IMG/VR virus record: IMGVR_UViG_3300030390_001550
Location: 1 to 64,000 of that record
From: a virus
DNA length: 64,000 bases
Reading direction: 5' to 3' (one strand)
How positions within the stretch are numbered: position 1 is the first letter of the stretch; every line of letters begins with the position of its first letter. The notes under the pieces were generated by a model. It was not told the origin of the DNA and ran no database searches. It worked only from the letters and a program-made list of their open reading frames with translations. Position numbers and translations under genes: made by a program. Shown in pieces: positions 6,450-14,675 of the stretch.

Positions 6450-6797
6450 ATGGCTTATATGTCTCAAGAGAAGAAAAAATCTCTCGCTCCCGCGATTAAA
6501 GCAGTACTGAAAGAGTACGGCATTAAAGGTTCTATTGGTGTGAATAATCATTCCACACTCGTAGTTAACTTGTCTCAAGGGCCAATTGATTTTGGTTCTA
6601 CATATGACAATGTAAACCAGCACTGGATTGCAAGTCATTATAGTGGCGTTGCTGAAAAGTTCTTGACCAAACTCGCGGATGTTATGATGAATGGCAACTT
6701 TGATCATTCTGATATTCAATCAGATTACTTCCATGTTGGTTGGTATATTGATATCAATATCGGAAAGTGGAATAAACCCTATCAAGTAACATCTTGA
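6450..6797 (+). CDS. conserved phage hypothetical protein
   Basis: 115 residues. N-terminal helix rich in lysine (MSQEKKKSLAPAIKAVLKEYG), then strands (GSIGVNNHSTLVVNLSQGPIDF) and a helix (GVAEKFLTKLADVMMNGN) leading to an aromatic, DxDxN-containing end. I recall this arrangement in hypothetical proteins of other phages and plasmids but not a function. Last gene before a hairpin and the late promoter at 6848. Confidence 0.75.
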   Translation: MAYMSQEKKKSLAPAIKAVLKEYGIKGSIGVNNHSTLVVNLSQGPIDFGSTYDNVNQHWIASHYSGVAEKFLTKLADVMMNGNFDHSDIQSDYFHVGWYIDINIGKWNKPYQVTS

Positions 6798-6819
6798 TTT
6801 GCAAATACATCCTTGCAAG

Positions 6820-6845
6820 TAGCCTTCATTTATGGGGGCTATTTT
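6820..6845 (+). terminator. weak terminator-like hairpin
   Basis: TAGCC at 6820-6824 pairs with GGCTA at 6837-6841, extended by wobble pairs, followed by TTTT. It separates the early block from the late gene cluster. Confidence 0.4.
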
Positions 6846-6847
6846 CA

Positions 6848-6855
6848 TATAAATA
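6848..6855 (+). promoter_or_regulatory. T4-type late promoter
   Basis: TATAAATA at 6848-6855 with no -35 box, 34 nt before the gene at 6889: the standard form for gp55/gp33-dependent late promoters. It probably drives the internal-protein cluster. Confidence 0.75.
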
Positions 6856-6888
6856 GTATTCACCATATACACAAATGAAGGACTTCTT

Positions 6889-8115
6889 ATGAAAAGTATT
6901 AGTTCTACGATTGAACAAAAGAATATGCACATGAGGCATGTTGAAGATAAAGTATTATATGGTGGTGTAAATGGTACAAGACAAGCAATTTTTGCTCTAC
7001 GTGATATGCGAGATTTGCTGAGTGGAGTTAAGGAAGGAAATGTAAGTGTTAAATGGGATGGCTCTCCTGCTATATTTGCTGGTATTGATCCGCGTGATAA
7101 CCGCTTTTTTGTTGCCAAAAAAAGCATATTCAATAAAGAACCTAAAGTCTATAAATCTGCAACTGATATTGATGATGACACTTCTGGTGATCTTAATGTT
7201 AAGTTACAAGACGCACTCAAGTACTTGCCAGAGTTGGGCATCAAAGGCGTGGTCCAAGGAGACTTCTTATATTCCAGAAACGATTTGTCAACAAAAACAA
7301 TTCATGGAAAAAAATACATTACCTTCCATCCCAATACCATACTATACGCGATAGACGCTGATTCAGATACTGCCAAGAATGTACTGAATAGTAAAATCGG
7401 GATTGTATGGCATACTTCTTATGTTGGTGATGCGTTTGAAAATATGAACGCAGTTTATGATGTTGATGTAAGTGGATTTAAAACATCAAAGAATGTGTGG
7501 AGCCAAGACGCCCTATTGAGAGGTGTTACTCATGTCACAATGAGTGAAAAAGATACAAATGATGTGAATCATAATTTATCTGAGATAGGTAGATTATTTA
7601 ATTCTATTTCATCGTCCACTCTTAAATATCTTGAAGGTAATAAGAGCCTTGCTCAATCTATAGAAACCTTTAATAACACCTATGTTCGCAAGGGTGAAAC
7701 TGTGGATGATACACTCCAGCATGTTGATAATCTTATTGATTGGCACAAGATGCGGTTCCAGAAAGAGATTGATAAGAGAAAATCTGATAGAGGTAGGACT
7801 GCCCAAGCCGAAAAAAGAGATGAATTATTGAAGTTTTTCTCATCAAAAAACAAATCTAACCTTAAAAAAATGTTTGATTTGCAAAAATTGATAGTAGTTG
7901 TAAAATTAAAACTTATAAATAACCTTAATACTATGAAGAAAATAGATACCTTTATTCAAACCAAAGATGGATTTAAGGTAACTGGTGAAGAAGGTTATGT
8001 GGCAATTGATAAACTTGGTGGTGAAGCGGTGAAACTTGTTGATCGTATGGAATTTTCATACAACAACTTTTCATCAGACGTTGTAAAAGGATGGGACAAA
8101 ACAGGTAGGAAGTAA
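6889..8115 (+). CDS. nucleotidyltransferase-like (KxDG) phage protein
   Basis: 408 residues. Residues about 53-62 read VSVKWDGSPAIFAG, which matches motif I of covalent nucleotidyltransferases (RNA/DNA ligases and capping enzymes, K-x-D-G). A second conserved-looking stretch, IKGVVQGDFLYS near residue 120, could be the motif III region, and KYITFHPNTILYAI could be IIIa. The C-terminal 150 residues are helical and charged. A ligase or adenylyltransferase role is therefore suggested but not shown. It is the first gene after a late promoter, and the next gene starts at its stop codon. It may be a virion or DNA-repair protein. Confidence 0.7.
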   Translation: MKSISSTIEQKNMHMRHVEDKVLYGGVNGTRQAIFALRDMRDLLSGVKEGNVSVKWDGSPAIFAGIDPRDNRFFVAKKSIFNKEPKVYKSATDIDDDTSGDLNVKLQDALKYLPELGIKGVVQGDFLYSRNDLSTKTIHGKKYITFHPNTILYAIDADSDTAKNVLNSKIGIVWHTSYVGDAFENMNAVYDVDVSGFKTSKNVWSQDALLRGVTHVTMSEKDTNDVNHNLSEIGRLFNSISSSTLKYLEGNKSLAQSIETFNNTYVRKGETVDDTLQHVDNLIDWHKMRFQKEIDKRKSDRGRTAQAEKRDELLKFFSSKNKSNLKKMFDLQKLIVVVKLKLINNLNTMKKIDTFIQTKDGFKVTGEEGYVAIDKLGGEAVKLVDRMEFSYNNFSSDVVKGWDKTGRK

Positions 8116-9257
8116 TGAAAAAATTCAGTCAATTATTCGAGTCAAAAGACTTTAAACAACATATAATGTATGACCCAAAAACGGGTAAAGGTTACAAAGC
8201 AGAAAAAGAAGAAGATCATTTAAGAATGAAGAAAATGGGATATACCCATGATAAACCTTCTGTATCTGAAGAAACTCCCCTTGATAGAAAACAAGATCGT
8301 ATAGATAAGACCGCAGACTTGCGAAAAGCAAGACTTAGGCATAAAGACGAAATCAAAAAAATTCGCGAAGAACTTGATGAACTTTCTCAGATGAGACCAG
8401 GTTCTCGCATGGTCAACCGCAATACCCAAAGCAGAATGAAACAACTCCAAAAAGATTTAGATGCCATGAGAAATTCTGCCTTTGGGCAGAGTGCTGATAA
8501 GGGTGATGAAGCCTATGGTAATGAAGTAAAGAACGCAAAGAGAAAAGATTTAAGATTTAGGGGAGACAAGTTTGATGTAGTTCCTAAAAGTTATGGTTCT
8601 TTTAAGAACAATAGAAAACCAGTAATGGCAGCAAAAGAATCTGTGGAAAGCGATAACTCAGAAAACTTAACTGAAGATATGCCTCCAATGGCAGAGATTG
8701 TAATGTTGGCAACTGCCGCAAAAGTTTCAACAGATATCATGATAGGTATGCTTAAATCAGCATATCAAACTGGCAAGGGCTTGAACGCACTTGTAAAACT
8801 TGGCAATGATTTAGGCGTTAAAATCGGTAAAAAGATCAGCAAGAATTTTAAAGAGTCTGTTGAATCAGAGGAAAGCGACAACTCAGATAACCTTGATGAA
8901 GTTTTAAATATGCAGCAACGTCTTGCTCGTAGTAGAATGTTTAAAAGACATGCCAAGAGAAATGCTAGAAAAAGAGAAAAAAAATTACGCCGCAAAGCAA
9001 CCCAAGGGGATTTGTTGAAAAGGGCAGAAAAAGCAGCAAAGAAAGTTCTCATCAAAAAGTTTACAAAGGGTGCTGATAAACAAGATCAAAGTACAGCGCG
9101 TAAAATTGAAATTGAAAAAAGAATTGCTAAAATGCAGCCTAGAATTAAAGCACTGGCGAAGAAGATGTTGCCTGTTGTGAGACAAAGAGAAAAAGAGAGA
9201 TTTGGAAAAGTAAATAAAACTTCGCCAGATTCGGGGGCTGAGAAACGTGGCAGTTAA
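8115..9257 (+). CDS. candidate internal head protein with targeting N-terminus
   Basis: 380 residues, strongly basic and acidic, largely helical, low in aromatics. It begins MKKFSQLFES, like a T4 capsid-targeting peptide with a possible cleavage after FE. A short motif MYDPKTGKGYKA follows, then a hydrophobic patch at about 195-235 (MAEIVMLATAAKVSTDIMIGML). The motif ESVE occurs twice (8637 and 8853), each followed by acidic stretches (NLTE, NLDE) that resemble prohead protease sites. The C-terminus is a very basic Arg/Lys helix suited to DNA contact. Not recognisable as a known enzyme. Confidence 0.75.
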   Translation: MKKFSQLFESKDFKQHIMYDPKTGKGYKAEKEEDHLRMKKMGYTHDKPSVSEETPLDRKQDRIDKTADLRKARLRHKDEIKKIREELDELSQMRPGSRMVNRNTQSRMKQLQKDLDAMRNSAFGQSADKGDEAYGNEVKNAKRKDLRFRGDKFDVVPKSYGSFKNNRKPVMAAKESVESDNSENLTEDMPPMAEIVMLATAAKVSTDIMIGMLKSAYQTGKGLNALVKLGNDLGVKIGKKISKNFKESVESEESDNSDNLDEVLNMQQRLARSRMFKRHAKRNARKREKKLRRKATQGDLLKRAEKAAKKVLIKKFTKGADKQDQSTARKIEIEKRIAKMQPRIKALAKKMLPVVRQREKERFGKVNKTSPDSGAEKRGS

Positions 9258-10695
9258 TTTTACATCATTTAAGCAATATTTAGTAGAAGAAGAAAAGACA
9301 GTATATTTTACTTTCGGTAGAATGAATCCACCTACTGCTGGTCATGGTCTCATACTTAATGCTCTTAGTAAAAAAGCAAGTCGTAATCCTTACAGAGTTT
9401 ATGTTTCTCAAACTAATGATGATAAAAAAAATCCATTATCATACAACGAAAAAGTTAAATATTTGCGTAAGATGTTTCCTAAACAATCGCGTAGTATTAT
9501 GATGAATACATCAGTGAAAGATGCATGGAGCGCGGCAAGTGCAATGCACGATGAAGGTTTCCAAAATCTTGTTATGGTGGTAGGTAGTGATAGGGTAGAT
9601 GAGTTTGACATTCGCATTAAAAAGTATAATGGCGTTAAAGGAAAGCATGGCTTCTATAATTTTAAAACAATAAGTGTTATTAGTGCTGGGCAGCGTGATC
9701 CAGATTCTGAAGATGTTCAAGGTGCTTCTGGAACTAAACAACGTGCAGCGGCTAAAGACAATGATTTTGTATCTTTTGCACAAGGTCTACCTATAACCAT
9801 GTCGGACAAAGATGCAAAAGAATTGTTTAATGCAGTAAGAAAAGGTATGGGCCTTAAAGAAGCGAATGAGTTTCATAATCATGTCAAACTGGAAAGTGTG
9901 TCTGATATAAGAGAACAGTTTGTTGAGGGTAATATCTTTAATGTTGGTGATATGGTTATGATTACAGACATTCAAGAGCAAGCAATTATCCAAGTAAGAG
10001 GTTCAAATTATTTGATTCTTGAAAAGGAAGATGGTACAACAACTCGTAAGTGGATTACTTCAGTTGATCCTATTGAAGAAAGAGTGAATGAACTTGGAAC
10101 TGATTCATATCGTAAGGAAGCAGAAAAAAACTATATTCCTAGTAAGAAAAAAGTAAAAGAAGTAGCCCAAGACTCAGATATTAAAGATAAAGAGGGTACT
10201 CAACCAGCAAAGTATTATGCTGGAGATATGTCAAAATCCACAAAAAGTAAAAGAGATGCACATTTCAAAAAAGGTGCAGAGAAAGACGATAACGATAATA
10301 GCGCATATAAACCAGCACCTGGTGATGCTGATGCAAAAACTGAACCTTCCAAGCATACAAAAAAATTCAAGCAGATGTATGATGAAGACTGTTGGGATGG
10401 TTACAAGCAAGTTGGAATGAAAAAGAAAAAAGGTAAAGATGTTCCAAATTGTGTACCAGAAGATGTGAATGAGAATACTAAAGGTCTCAAAAACAAAGCA
10501 GAAAAATCAGGAATGCCAGTGGGTATTTTAAGAAAAGTTTATAATAGAGGTGTGGCAGCATGGCGCACAGGACATAGACCAGGAACGACTCCACAACAAT
10601 GGGGTATGGCAAGAGTAAATTCATTTGTAACTAAGTCAAGTGGTACTTGGGGCAAAGCAGACTCAGACTTAGCAGCAAAAGTAAAGGGCAAATAA
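9247..10695 (+). CDS. NMNAT-like cytidylyltransferase fused to phage head-protein domains
   Basis: 482 residues with several parts. Residues 1-14 (FTSFKQYLVEE) look like a capsid-targeting peptide. Residues 17-200 are a cytidylyltransferase-like domain: FTFGRMNPPTAGHGLIL (T/HxGH) and SGTKQRAAAKDNDFVSF (a STxxR-like motif), close to NMN adenylyltransferases. A small barrel follows at about 230-280 (NVGDMVMITDIQEQAII). Then come lysine-rich linkers, a CWDGYKQVGMKKK segment and a C-terminal domain with GVAAWRTGHRPGTTPQQWG, which I recall as a common phage domain. It overlaps the previous gene by 11 bp. Enzymatic role in NAD synthesis or nucleotide transfer is inference. Confidence 0.8.
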   Translation: MAVNFTSFKQYLVEEEKTVYFTFGRMNPPTAGHGLILNALSKKASRNPYRVYVSQTNDDKKNPLSYNEKVKYLRKMFPKQSRSIMMNTSVKDAWSAASAMHDEGFQNLVMVVGSDRVDEFDIRIKKYNGVKGKHGFYNFKTISVISAGQRDPDSEDVQGASGTKQRAAAKDNDFVSFAQGLPITMSDKDAKELFNAVRKGMGLKEANEFHNHVKLESVSDIREQFVEGNIFNVGDMVMITDIQEQAIIQVRGSNYLILEKEDGTTTRKWITSVDPIEERVNELGTDSYRKEAEKNYIPSKKKVKEVAQDSDIKDKEGTQPAKYYAGDMSKSTKSKRDAHFKKGAEKDDNDNSAYKPAPGDADAKTEPSKHTKKFKQMYDEDCWDGYKQVGMKKKKGKDVPNCVPEDVNENTKGLKNKAEKSGMPVGILRKVYNRGVAAWRTGHRPGTTPQQWGMARVNSFVTKSSGTWGKADSDLAAKVKGK

Positions 10696-10696
10696 G

Positions 10697-12310
10697 ATGA
10701 AGAATATTTTTCAATTTATAAAAGAAAACGAAACTAGAAATGAAGATGACGTAACTCAAGAGGAATTTCTTGAGGCACTTTTAGAAATAGAAGAAGAACT
10801 TGATGCATTTGAACTTGATGAAAAGGCACCTAAAATTGATCCTGACAAATATGCAGCGCATATGAATAGAAATAAGAAGGCTGTTAAAAAAACATCTGCC
10901 TCACAAGATTACATTAAAGATGTACAAAAAAGATCAAATAAAATGGGAGAAGCAATCTCTATGAAAAATAGTATTAATCAATACTATTATCAAGACCCTA
11001 AAGGAGTTGTTCAAGCAGTAGGCAGTAAAGATGCTATGCGTAAGATGAATATCAAGCAAGCAAAAGATGGTAATAAAGGTGGCTCTTTCAGTATGAATCT
11101 TAAAAAGTATAAGGTTGGTGATCAAATTAAAGAATCTGTTGAAATTGATGAGGCATCCGAAGAAGGTAAAATTCGTGTCGTAGATTTGTCCAGTGTTCAT
11201 CCTAACAATAGAATGGGAGCAAAAGAAAAATCTGGATATCAAGTGCAACGTATGACCAAGGGTGAATTTGTAAATCAAGGAAAGCCATATAAGAAATATG
11301 CTGATGCAAAAAAAGTGCAGCAAGGTACTGGTCAACATTCTATGCAGTTTGAAGAAAAATCTGGTACAGGATATGAATTGTATCATAGAGATTTTTCAGG
11401 TGCAATGGGACATGCATATGCTCATGCAAAGAAAAAATTCGGTATTACTGTTGATTCAGATGAGATTGATGATAAAGTTGCTATGGGTCCAAGAAAACCT
11501 GGAAATGGTAAAACAAATACATATCGTTTGAAAGGTGATAAAGGTAATATTCAAGTACAAGTCTATAATAGAGGTGGATCAACACCATTTGAATTGAATA
11601 TGTATAAAGAATCTGTAATAGAAGATGCCGAAATGATTATTGAGAATGTTTCTCCAAAACAAATCGCTATGTTGAAAAAACAATACTCAAGTATGCCAGA
11701 TAGACTTCCTTTAGATCAAGCAATGAAAATGAGCAAGATGATTGCTAACTTTGATAAAGCATCTCTTATGAAAGTTGCGAAGGCTGATATTAAATGGCTA
11801 TCATCAGCAGCGAAAACAAATCTTATTTCTAAACATAGTGCCACTGCAAAAGATTTTAAAGAATCTGTTGAACTTGATGAGGCCAAAACACCAGAACTTA
11901 AAGGTAATCCTTTCAAGTATTACAAAAAACCCACAAATAAAAAAGAAGCCCAAAGTAATGTAAATTTTTGGCATTATGTTGGTATGGCAGATAATGATGA
12001 AATTGAGGATATGGGCAAAATTCCCGCTAATTATAAAAGTTATGCGAAATCAATGAAGCAAGACGCTCAGAGAGAATTGAAAAAGATGAATGAAGCCGTT
12101 GTGCTTGATGAGGCAAGTCTAATACCTCAACTACAGACTATTGTAAAAGACAAACAACATGCAAAAATAAAGGGTATGATTGTTGATACTTTTACTGCCT
12201 CTATGATCACACAAATTTATAGTAAAGTTAATGATGCTAATAAAGCAAAAATGGACAAACTTCCATTAGAAAAATTAGTAAATATTGCTCATAAAATGAT
12301 GAAAAAGTGA
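10697..12310 (+). CDS. large modular candidate internal head protein
   Basis: 537 residues starting MKNIFQFIKENE (targeting-like, possible site after IKE). It carries ESVEIDEA (11132), ESVIEDAE (11609), ESVELDEA (11861) and AVVLDEAS (about 12095). All have the hydrophobic-x-E/A shape of gp21-type protease sites and divide the protein into pieces of roughly 80-160 residues. One piece contains the module at 11237-11356 shared with the 12938 gene. Sequence is charged, lysine-rich and low in complexity. The next gene's ATG overlaps its stop. A polyprotein-like internal protein is the best reading; function unknown. Confidence 0.75.
   Translation: MKNIFQFIKENETRNEDDVTQEEFLEALLEIEEELDAFELDEKAPKIDPDKYAAHMNRNKKAVKKTSASQDYIKDVQKRSNKMGEAISMKNSINQYYYQDPKGVVQAVGSKDAMRKMNIKQAKDGNKGGSFSMNLKKYKVGDQIKESVEIDEASEEGKIRVVDLSSVHPNNRMGAKEKSGYQVQRMTKGEFVNQGKPYKKYADAKKVQQGTGQHSMQFEEKSGTGYELYHRDFSGAMGHAYAHAKKKFGITVDSDEIDDKVAMGPRKPGNGKTNTYRLKGDKGNIQVQVYNRGGSTPFELNMYKESVIEDAEMIIENVSPKQIAMLKKQYSSMPDRLPLDQAMKMSKMIANFDKASLMKVAKADIKWLSSAAKTNLISKHSATAKDFKESVELDEAKTPELKGNPFKYYKKPTNKKEAQSNVNFWHYVGMADNDEIEDMGKIPANYKSYAKSMKQDAQRELKKMNEAVVLDEASLIPQLQTIVKDKQHAKIKGMIVDTFTASMITQIYSKVNDANKAKMDKLPLEKLVNIAHKMMKK
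11237..11356 (+). repeat. shared protein module, copy 1
   Basis: Encodes about 40 residues (VQRMTKGEFVNQGKPYK to SMQFEE) that recur at 13550-13666 in another gene with many identities. The sharing is at protein level. Confidence 0.85.
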
Positions 12311-12600
12311 TGATTAGTTTTAGTTACTTTTGCGAAGAAAAGAGCAATAAAAAATTAAATGATCCTTTCAGACTACCAACTGGTTCTAAAAAGAAGTTTG
12401 GAGTGTATGTAAAAAACGACAAAGGTAATGTTGTTAAGGTTACCTTTGGTGACCCGAATATGGAAATTAAACGAGATGATCCTAAACGCAGAGCGGCATT
12501 TAGGGCAAGGCATGGGTGCGATAAAGATCCTGGGCCGAAATGGAAAGCAAAATACTGGTCATGTTATCAATGGCGTGGAAGTGCCAAAGTGGACAATTAA
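12310..12600 (+). CDS. small conserved marine-phage protein with targeting-like N-terminus
   Basis: 96 residues from the ATG at 12310 (a GTG three bases earlier is possible). It begins MISFSYFCEE, again like a head-targeting peptide. The C-terminal half reads DDPKRRAAFRARHGCDKDPG then YWSCYQWRG, a basic Cys/His/Trp-containing module that I recall from other T4-like marine phages. Function unknown; a DNA-packaging-associated or head-packaged role is inferred from the N-terminus and neighbours. Confidence 0.75.
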   Translation: MISFSYFCEEKSNKKLNDPFRLPTGSKKKFGVYVKNDKGNVVKVTFGDPNMEIKRDDPKRRAAFRARHGCDKDPGPKWKAKYWSCYQWRGSAKVDN

Positions 12601-12606
12601 AAAATA

Positions 12607-12614
12607 TATAAATA
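12607..12614 (+). promoter_or_regulatory. T4-type late promoter
   Basis: TATAAATA at 12607-12614, about 26-33 nt before the 12640 gene. Confidence 0.65.
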
Positions 12615-12639
12615 ACAATAAATAATAGGAATGTCTACT

Positions 12640-12924
12640 ATGGCAATAGATACAACAACAGATAAGAGACTAGATCGGATAGAAGTAAAGATTGATACTT
12701 TGACTGATGCTCTTGTTACCATAGCAAGATTTGAAGAAAAGATGGATGCATATGCAAAATACCGTGATGATTCATGGGCGAGAATGAATAAGTTCTCAGA
12801 GAAATTAGATTGTATAGAAAAAAAAGTGGATGAAAATCACCACACTGTACAAATAATAAACAAACTATTTTGGGCGGCAATTGTTGCCGCCGCCAGTGCA
12901 ATAGCAGCGCAGATTTGGATGTAA
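12640..12924 (+). CDS. coiled-coil protein with C-terminal membrane anchor
   Basis: 94 residues from the ATG at 12640 (AGGA 9 nt upstream); an ATG at 12631 has its RBS too close. Residues 1-70 are a long amphipathic helix (RLDRIEVKIDTLTDALV, CIEKKVDENHHTVQII). Residues 72-92 are a hydrophobic alanine-rich span (WAAIVAAASAIAAQIWM). The layout is like XhlA-type hemolysin or holin-accessory proteins, but the evidence is structural only. Confidence 0.65.
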   Translation: MAIDTTTDKRLDRIEVKIDTLTDALVTIARFEEKMDAYAKYRDDSWARMNKFSEKLDCIEKKVDENHHTVQIINKLFWAAIVAAASAIAAQIWM

Positions 12925-12937
12925 GGAGAAAACACCA

Positions 12938-14674
12938 ATGGACCCGAATAATGAAGTAAACCAAAATATTGCCAGCGCATACTTAGAGATGTTAGCACTG
13001 GAAGAGAAGAAAAAAATTGGCAAGCATAAGATGCCAGATGGGTCTATGATGAGAGATGATGACCCCTCTATGTCAGAGAAGAAAAAAATTGGCAAGCATA
13101 AGATGCCAGATGGGTCTATGATGAGAGATGATGACCCCTCTATGTCAGAGGATAACACAAATGATAAATCTGATGATGGTGAAGGACTTGATAAAGTTCA
13201 ACCAAAAGCACTGAAAAAGAAATTTAAAGATCGTAAAGACAAAGACATTGATAATGATGGTGATGTTGATAAGTCTGACGAATATCTAGACAATCGCCGT
13301 AAAACCGTAAGTAAAGCGATTGATAAAGACGGTGAAGTAGATCAAGATAAACCAAAGGTAACTTCTTCAGACGCTGATTCTGAAAAAGATAATGATGATG
13401 ATCGTGACGAAAAAGGTTCAGTTCTTAAAAAAGATAATGATAAGAAAAAAACTACTGAACAAACAAAAGAAGATATGATCCCACTGGACCGACAGCGCGA
13501 ACTGGACCGCCGCGCAATGGTCAAAATTATTAAAACTAAAGATAATAAGTGGCAAGTACAACGGATGACTAAAGGTAAGTTTGTCAATCAAGGTAAACCA
13601 TACAAGTCACTGAAACAGGCCGAAAAAGAAAGAAGTACTGGACAGTCATCTATGCAGTTTGAAGAAAATCTCAAAGAGTTGGGATTAGAAATACTTGATA
13701 AAATGTCTGAAGCAAAAAAAACAGTGTCTCAAATGACTCCCAAAGAAAAAGAAGATGACGCTGCAAGACGTAAAGAGTATAATGCTTATCAGAAATCCAA
13801 ACGTGGTGGTACTAAAGAAGAAGGTATCATTGATCGTCTGTTAGCAGGAAAACCTAAAGGTGGTTCTAAACATTGGGTGACTAAAAAGAAAAATACCAAA
13901 GAATCTGTTGAACCCAGCCTTCTTATGAAGCGTATTCTTGATGAGAAAAGAGTAGGTGACGCTGAACAGAATATTGATACTTGGGATAAGCAAGTTTCTA
14001 ATCGCAGAGCGGATGATGTTCTTGATACAGAAATTACTGAAAAAGAATTTATGGATATGCATAATGTTGATACTCCAGAATTTGTTGATGGTCCTAAAGT
14101 TTCCAATAAAACTATGGATGCTATAAAAAATAGTGTTAAGTCAAAATCTGCAACAAGAAATAATGATAGTACTATTGGTGAGTCTGTGCAACTTGAAGGA
14201 AACAGGATTACCCTACCATTATCGCCTGAAGATAAAAAACTTGTTTCTAAAATGTATAACAAAGATGGTACACTAACTGCTATCGGTAAAAGACTTATGA
14301 ATCATGTGAAAAAAGAGTCTGTTGAACTTGAGAATGTAAATGAAGCGTTGATTGATAATTTGGGCGACGAACTGCCATACTTTATAGACCGCCGCAAAGG
14401 TGCTGAAACTGATTGGTATTCTAATATCAATCGTACAATGAAAATGCTAGAAAGTGATTTAAAAGATAGAAAAAACCTTCACCTTCGCGCCGCTCGGCCA
14501 TACAGGGACGTAAGCGGCCACCATGATGCTTCTCTTAAAGCAATCGCTGATGTTAGAAGTAAATTGAAGGATGTAGTGAAAGCATTTGACAAGGCATTTT
14601 ATGAGGCTAATGCAGTGGATAGGGAGATAATCCGCGCTGATAAAGCGGCGTCAAAAAAAGCAGTTAGGAAATAA
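12938..14674 (+). CDS. large modular candidate internal head protein with tandem repeats
   Basis: 578 residues. The N-terminal helix ends LEMLALEEK, followed by two identical 24-residue repeats (13004-13147). Next comes an acidic Asp/Lys-rich region resembling a calcium-binding type (DIDNDGDVDKSDE), then the module shared with the 10697 gene (13550-13666). ESVEPS (13901), ESVQLEG (14180) and ESVELENVNEA (14315) divide the rest. The last 110 residues (DNLGDELPYFIDRR onward) form a helical domain that recurs in the next gene. Function unknown; a processed, head-packaged protein is inferred. Confidence 0.75.
   Translation: MDPNNEVNQNIASAYLEMLALEEKKKIGKHKMPDGSMMRDDDPSMSEKKKIGKHKMPDGSMMRDDDPSMSEDNTNDKSDDGEGLDKVQPKALKKKFKDRKDKDIDNDGDVDKSDEYLDNRRKTVSKAIDKDGEVDQDKPKVTSSDADSEKDNDDDRDEKGSVLKKDNDKKKTTEQTKEDMIPLDRQRELDRRAMVKIIKTKDNKWQVQRMTKGKFVNQGKPYKSLKQAEKERSTGQSSMQFEENLKELGLEILDKMSEAKKTVSQMTPKEKEDDAARRKEYNAYQKSKRGGTKEEGIIDRLLAGKPKGGSKHWVTKKKNTKESVEPSLLMKRILDEKRVGDAEQNIDTWDKQVSNRRADDVLDTEITEKEFMDMHNVDTPEFVDGPKVSNKTMDAIKNSVKSKSATRNNDSTIGESVQLEGNRITLPLSPEDKKLVSKMYNKDGTLTAIGKRLMNHVKKESVELENVNEALIDNLGDELPYFIDRRKGAETDWYSNINRTMKMLESDLKDRKNLHLRAARPYRDVSGHHDASLKAIADVRSKLKDVVKAFDKAFYEANAVDREIIRADKAASKKAVRK
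13004..13147 (+). repeat. two perfect tandem 72-bp repeats inside a gene
   Basis: 13004-13075 and 13076-13147 are identical base for base. They keep the frame and encode two identical 24-residue units starting EKKKIGKHKMPDGS. Absence of any silent difference indicates a very recent or actively homogenised duplication. Confidence 0.95.
13550..13666 (+). repeat. shared protein module, copy 2
   Basis: Encodes WQVQRMTKGKFVNQGKPYK to SMQFEE, matching 11237-11356. Confidence 0.85.
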
Positions 14675-14675
14675 G

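Noticed and set aside
12938-12990. Head-targeting leader on the 12938 protein
   Set aside because: Its N-terminus lacks the MK-x-F-x-x-F/Y form; only LALEEK is suggestive, so it was not counted in the leader set.
13789-14262. Long minus-strand open frame in the 12938 gene
   Set aside because: Shadow of a lysine/glutamate-rich gene, poor in start signals and composed of Ser/Phe/Leu runs.
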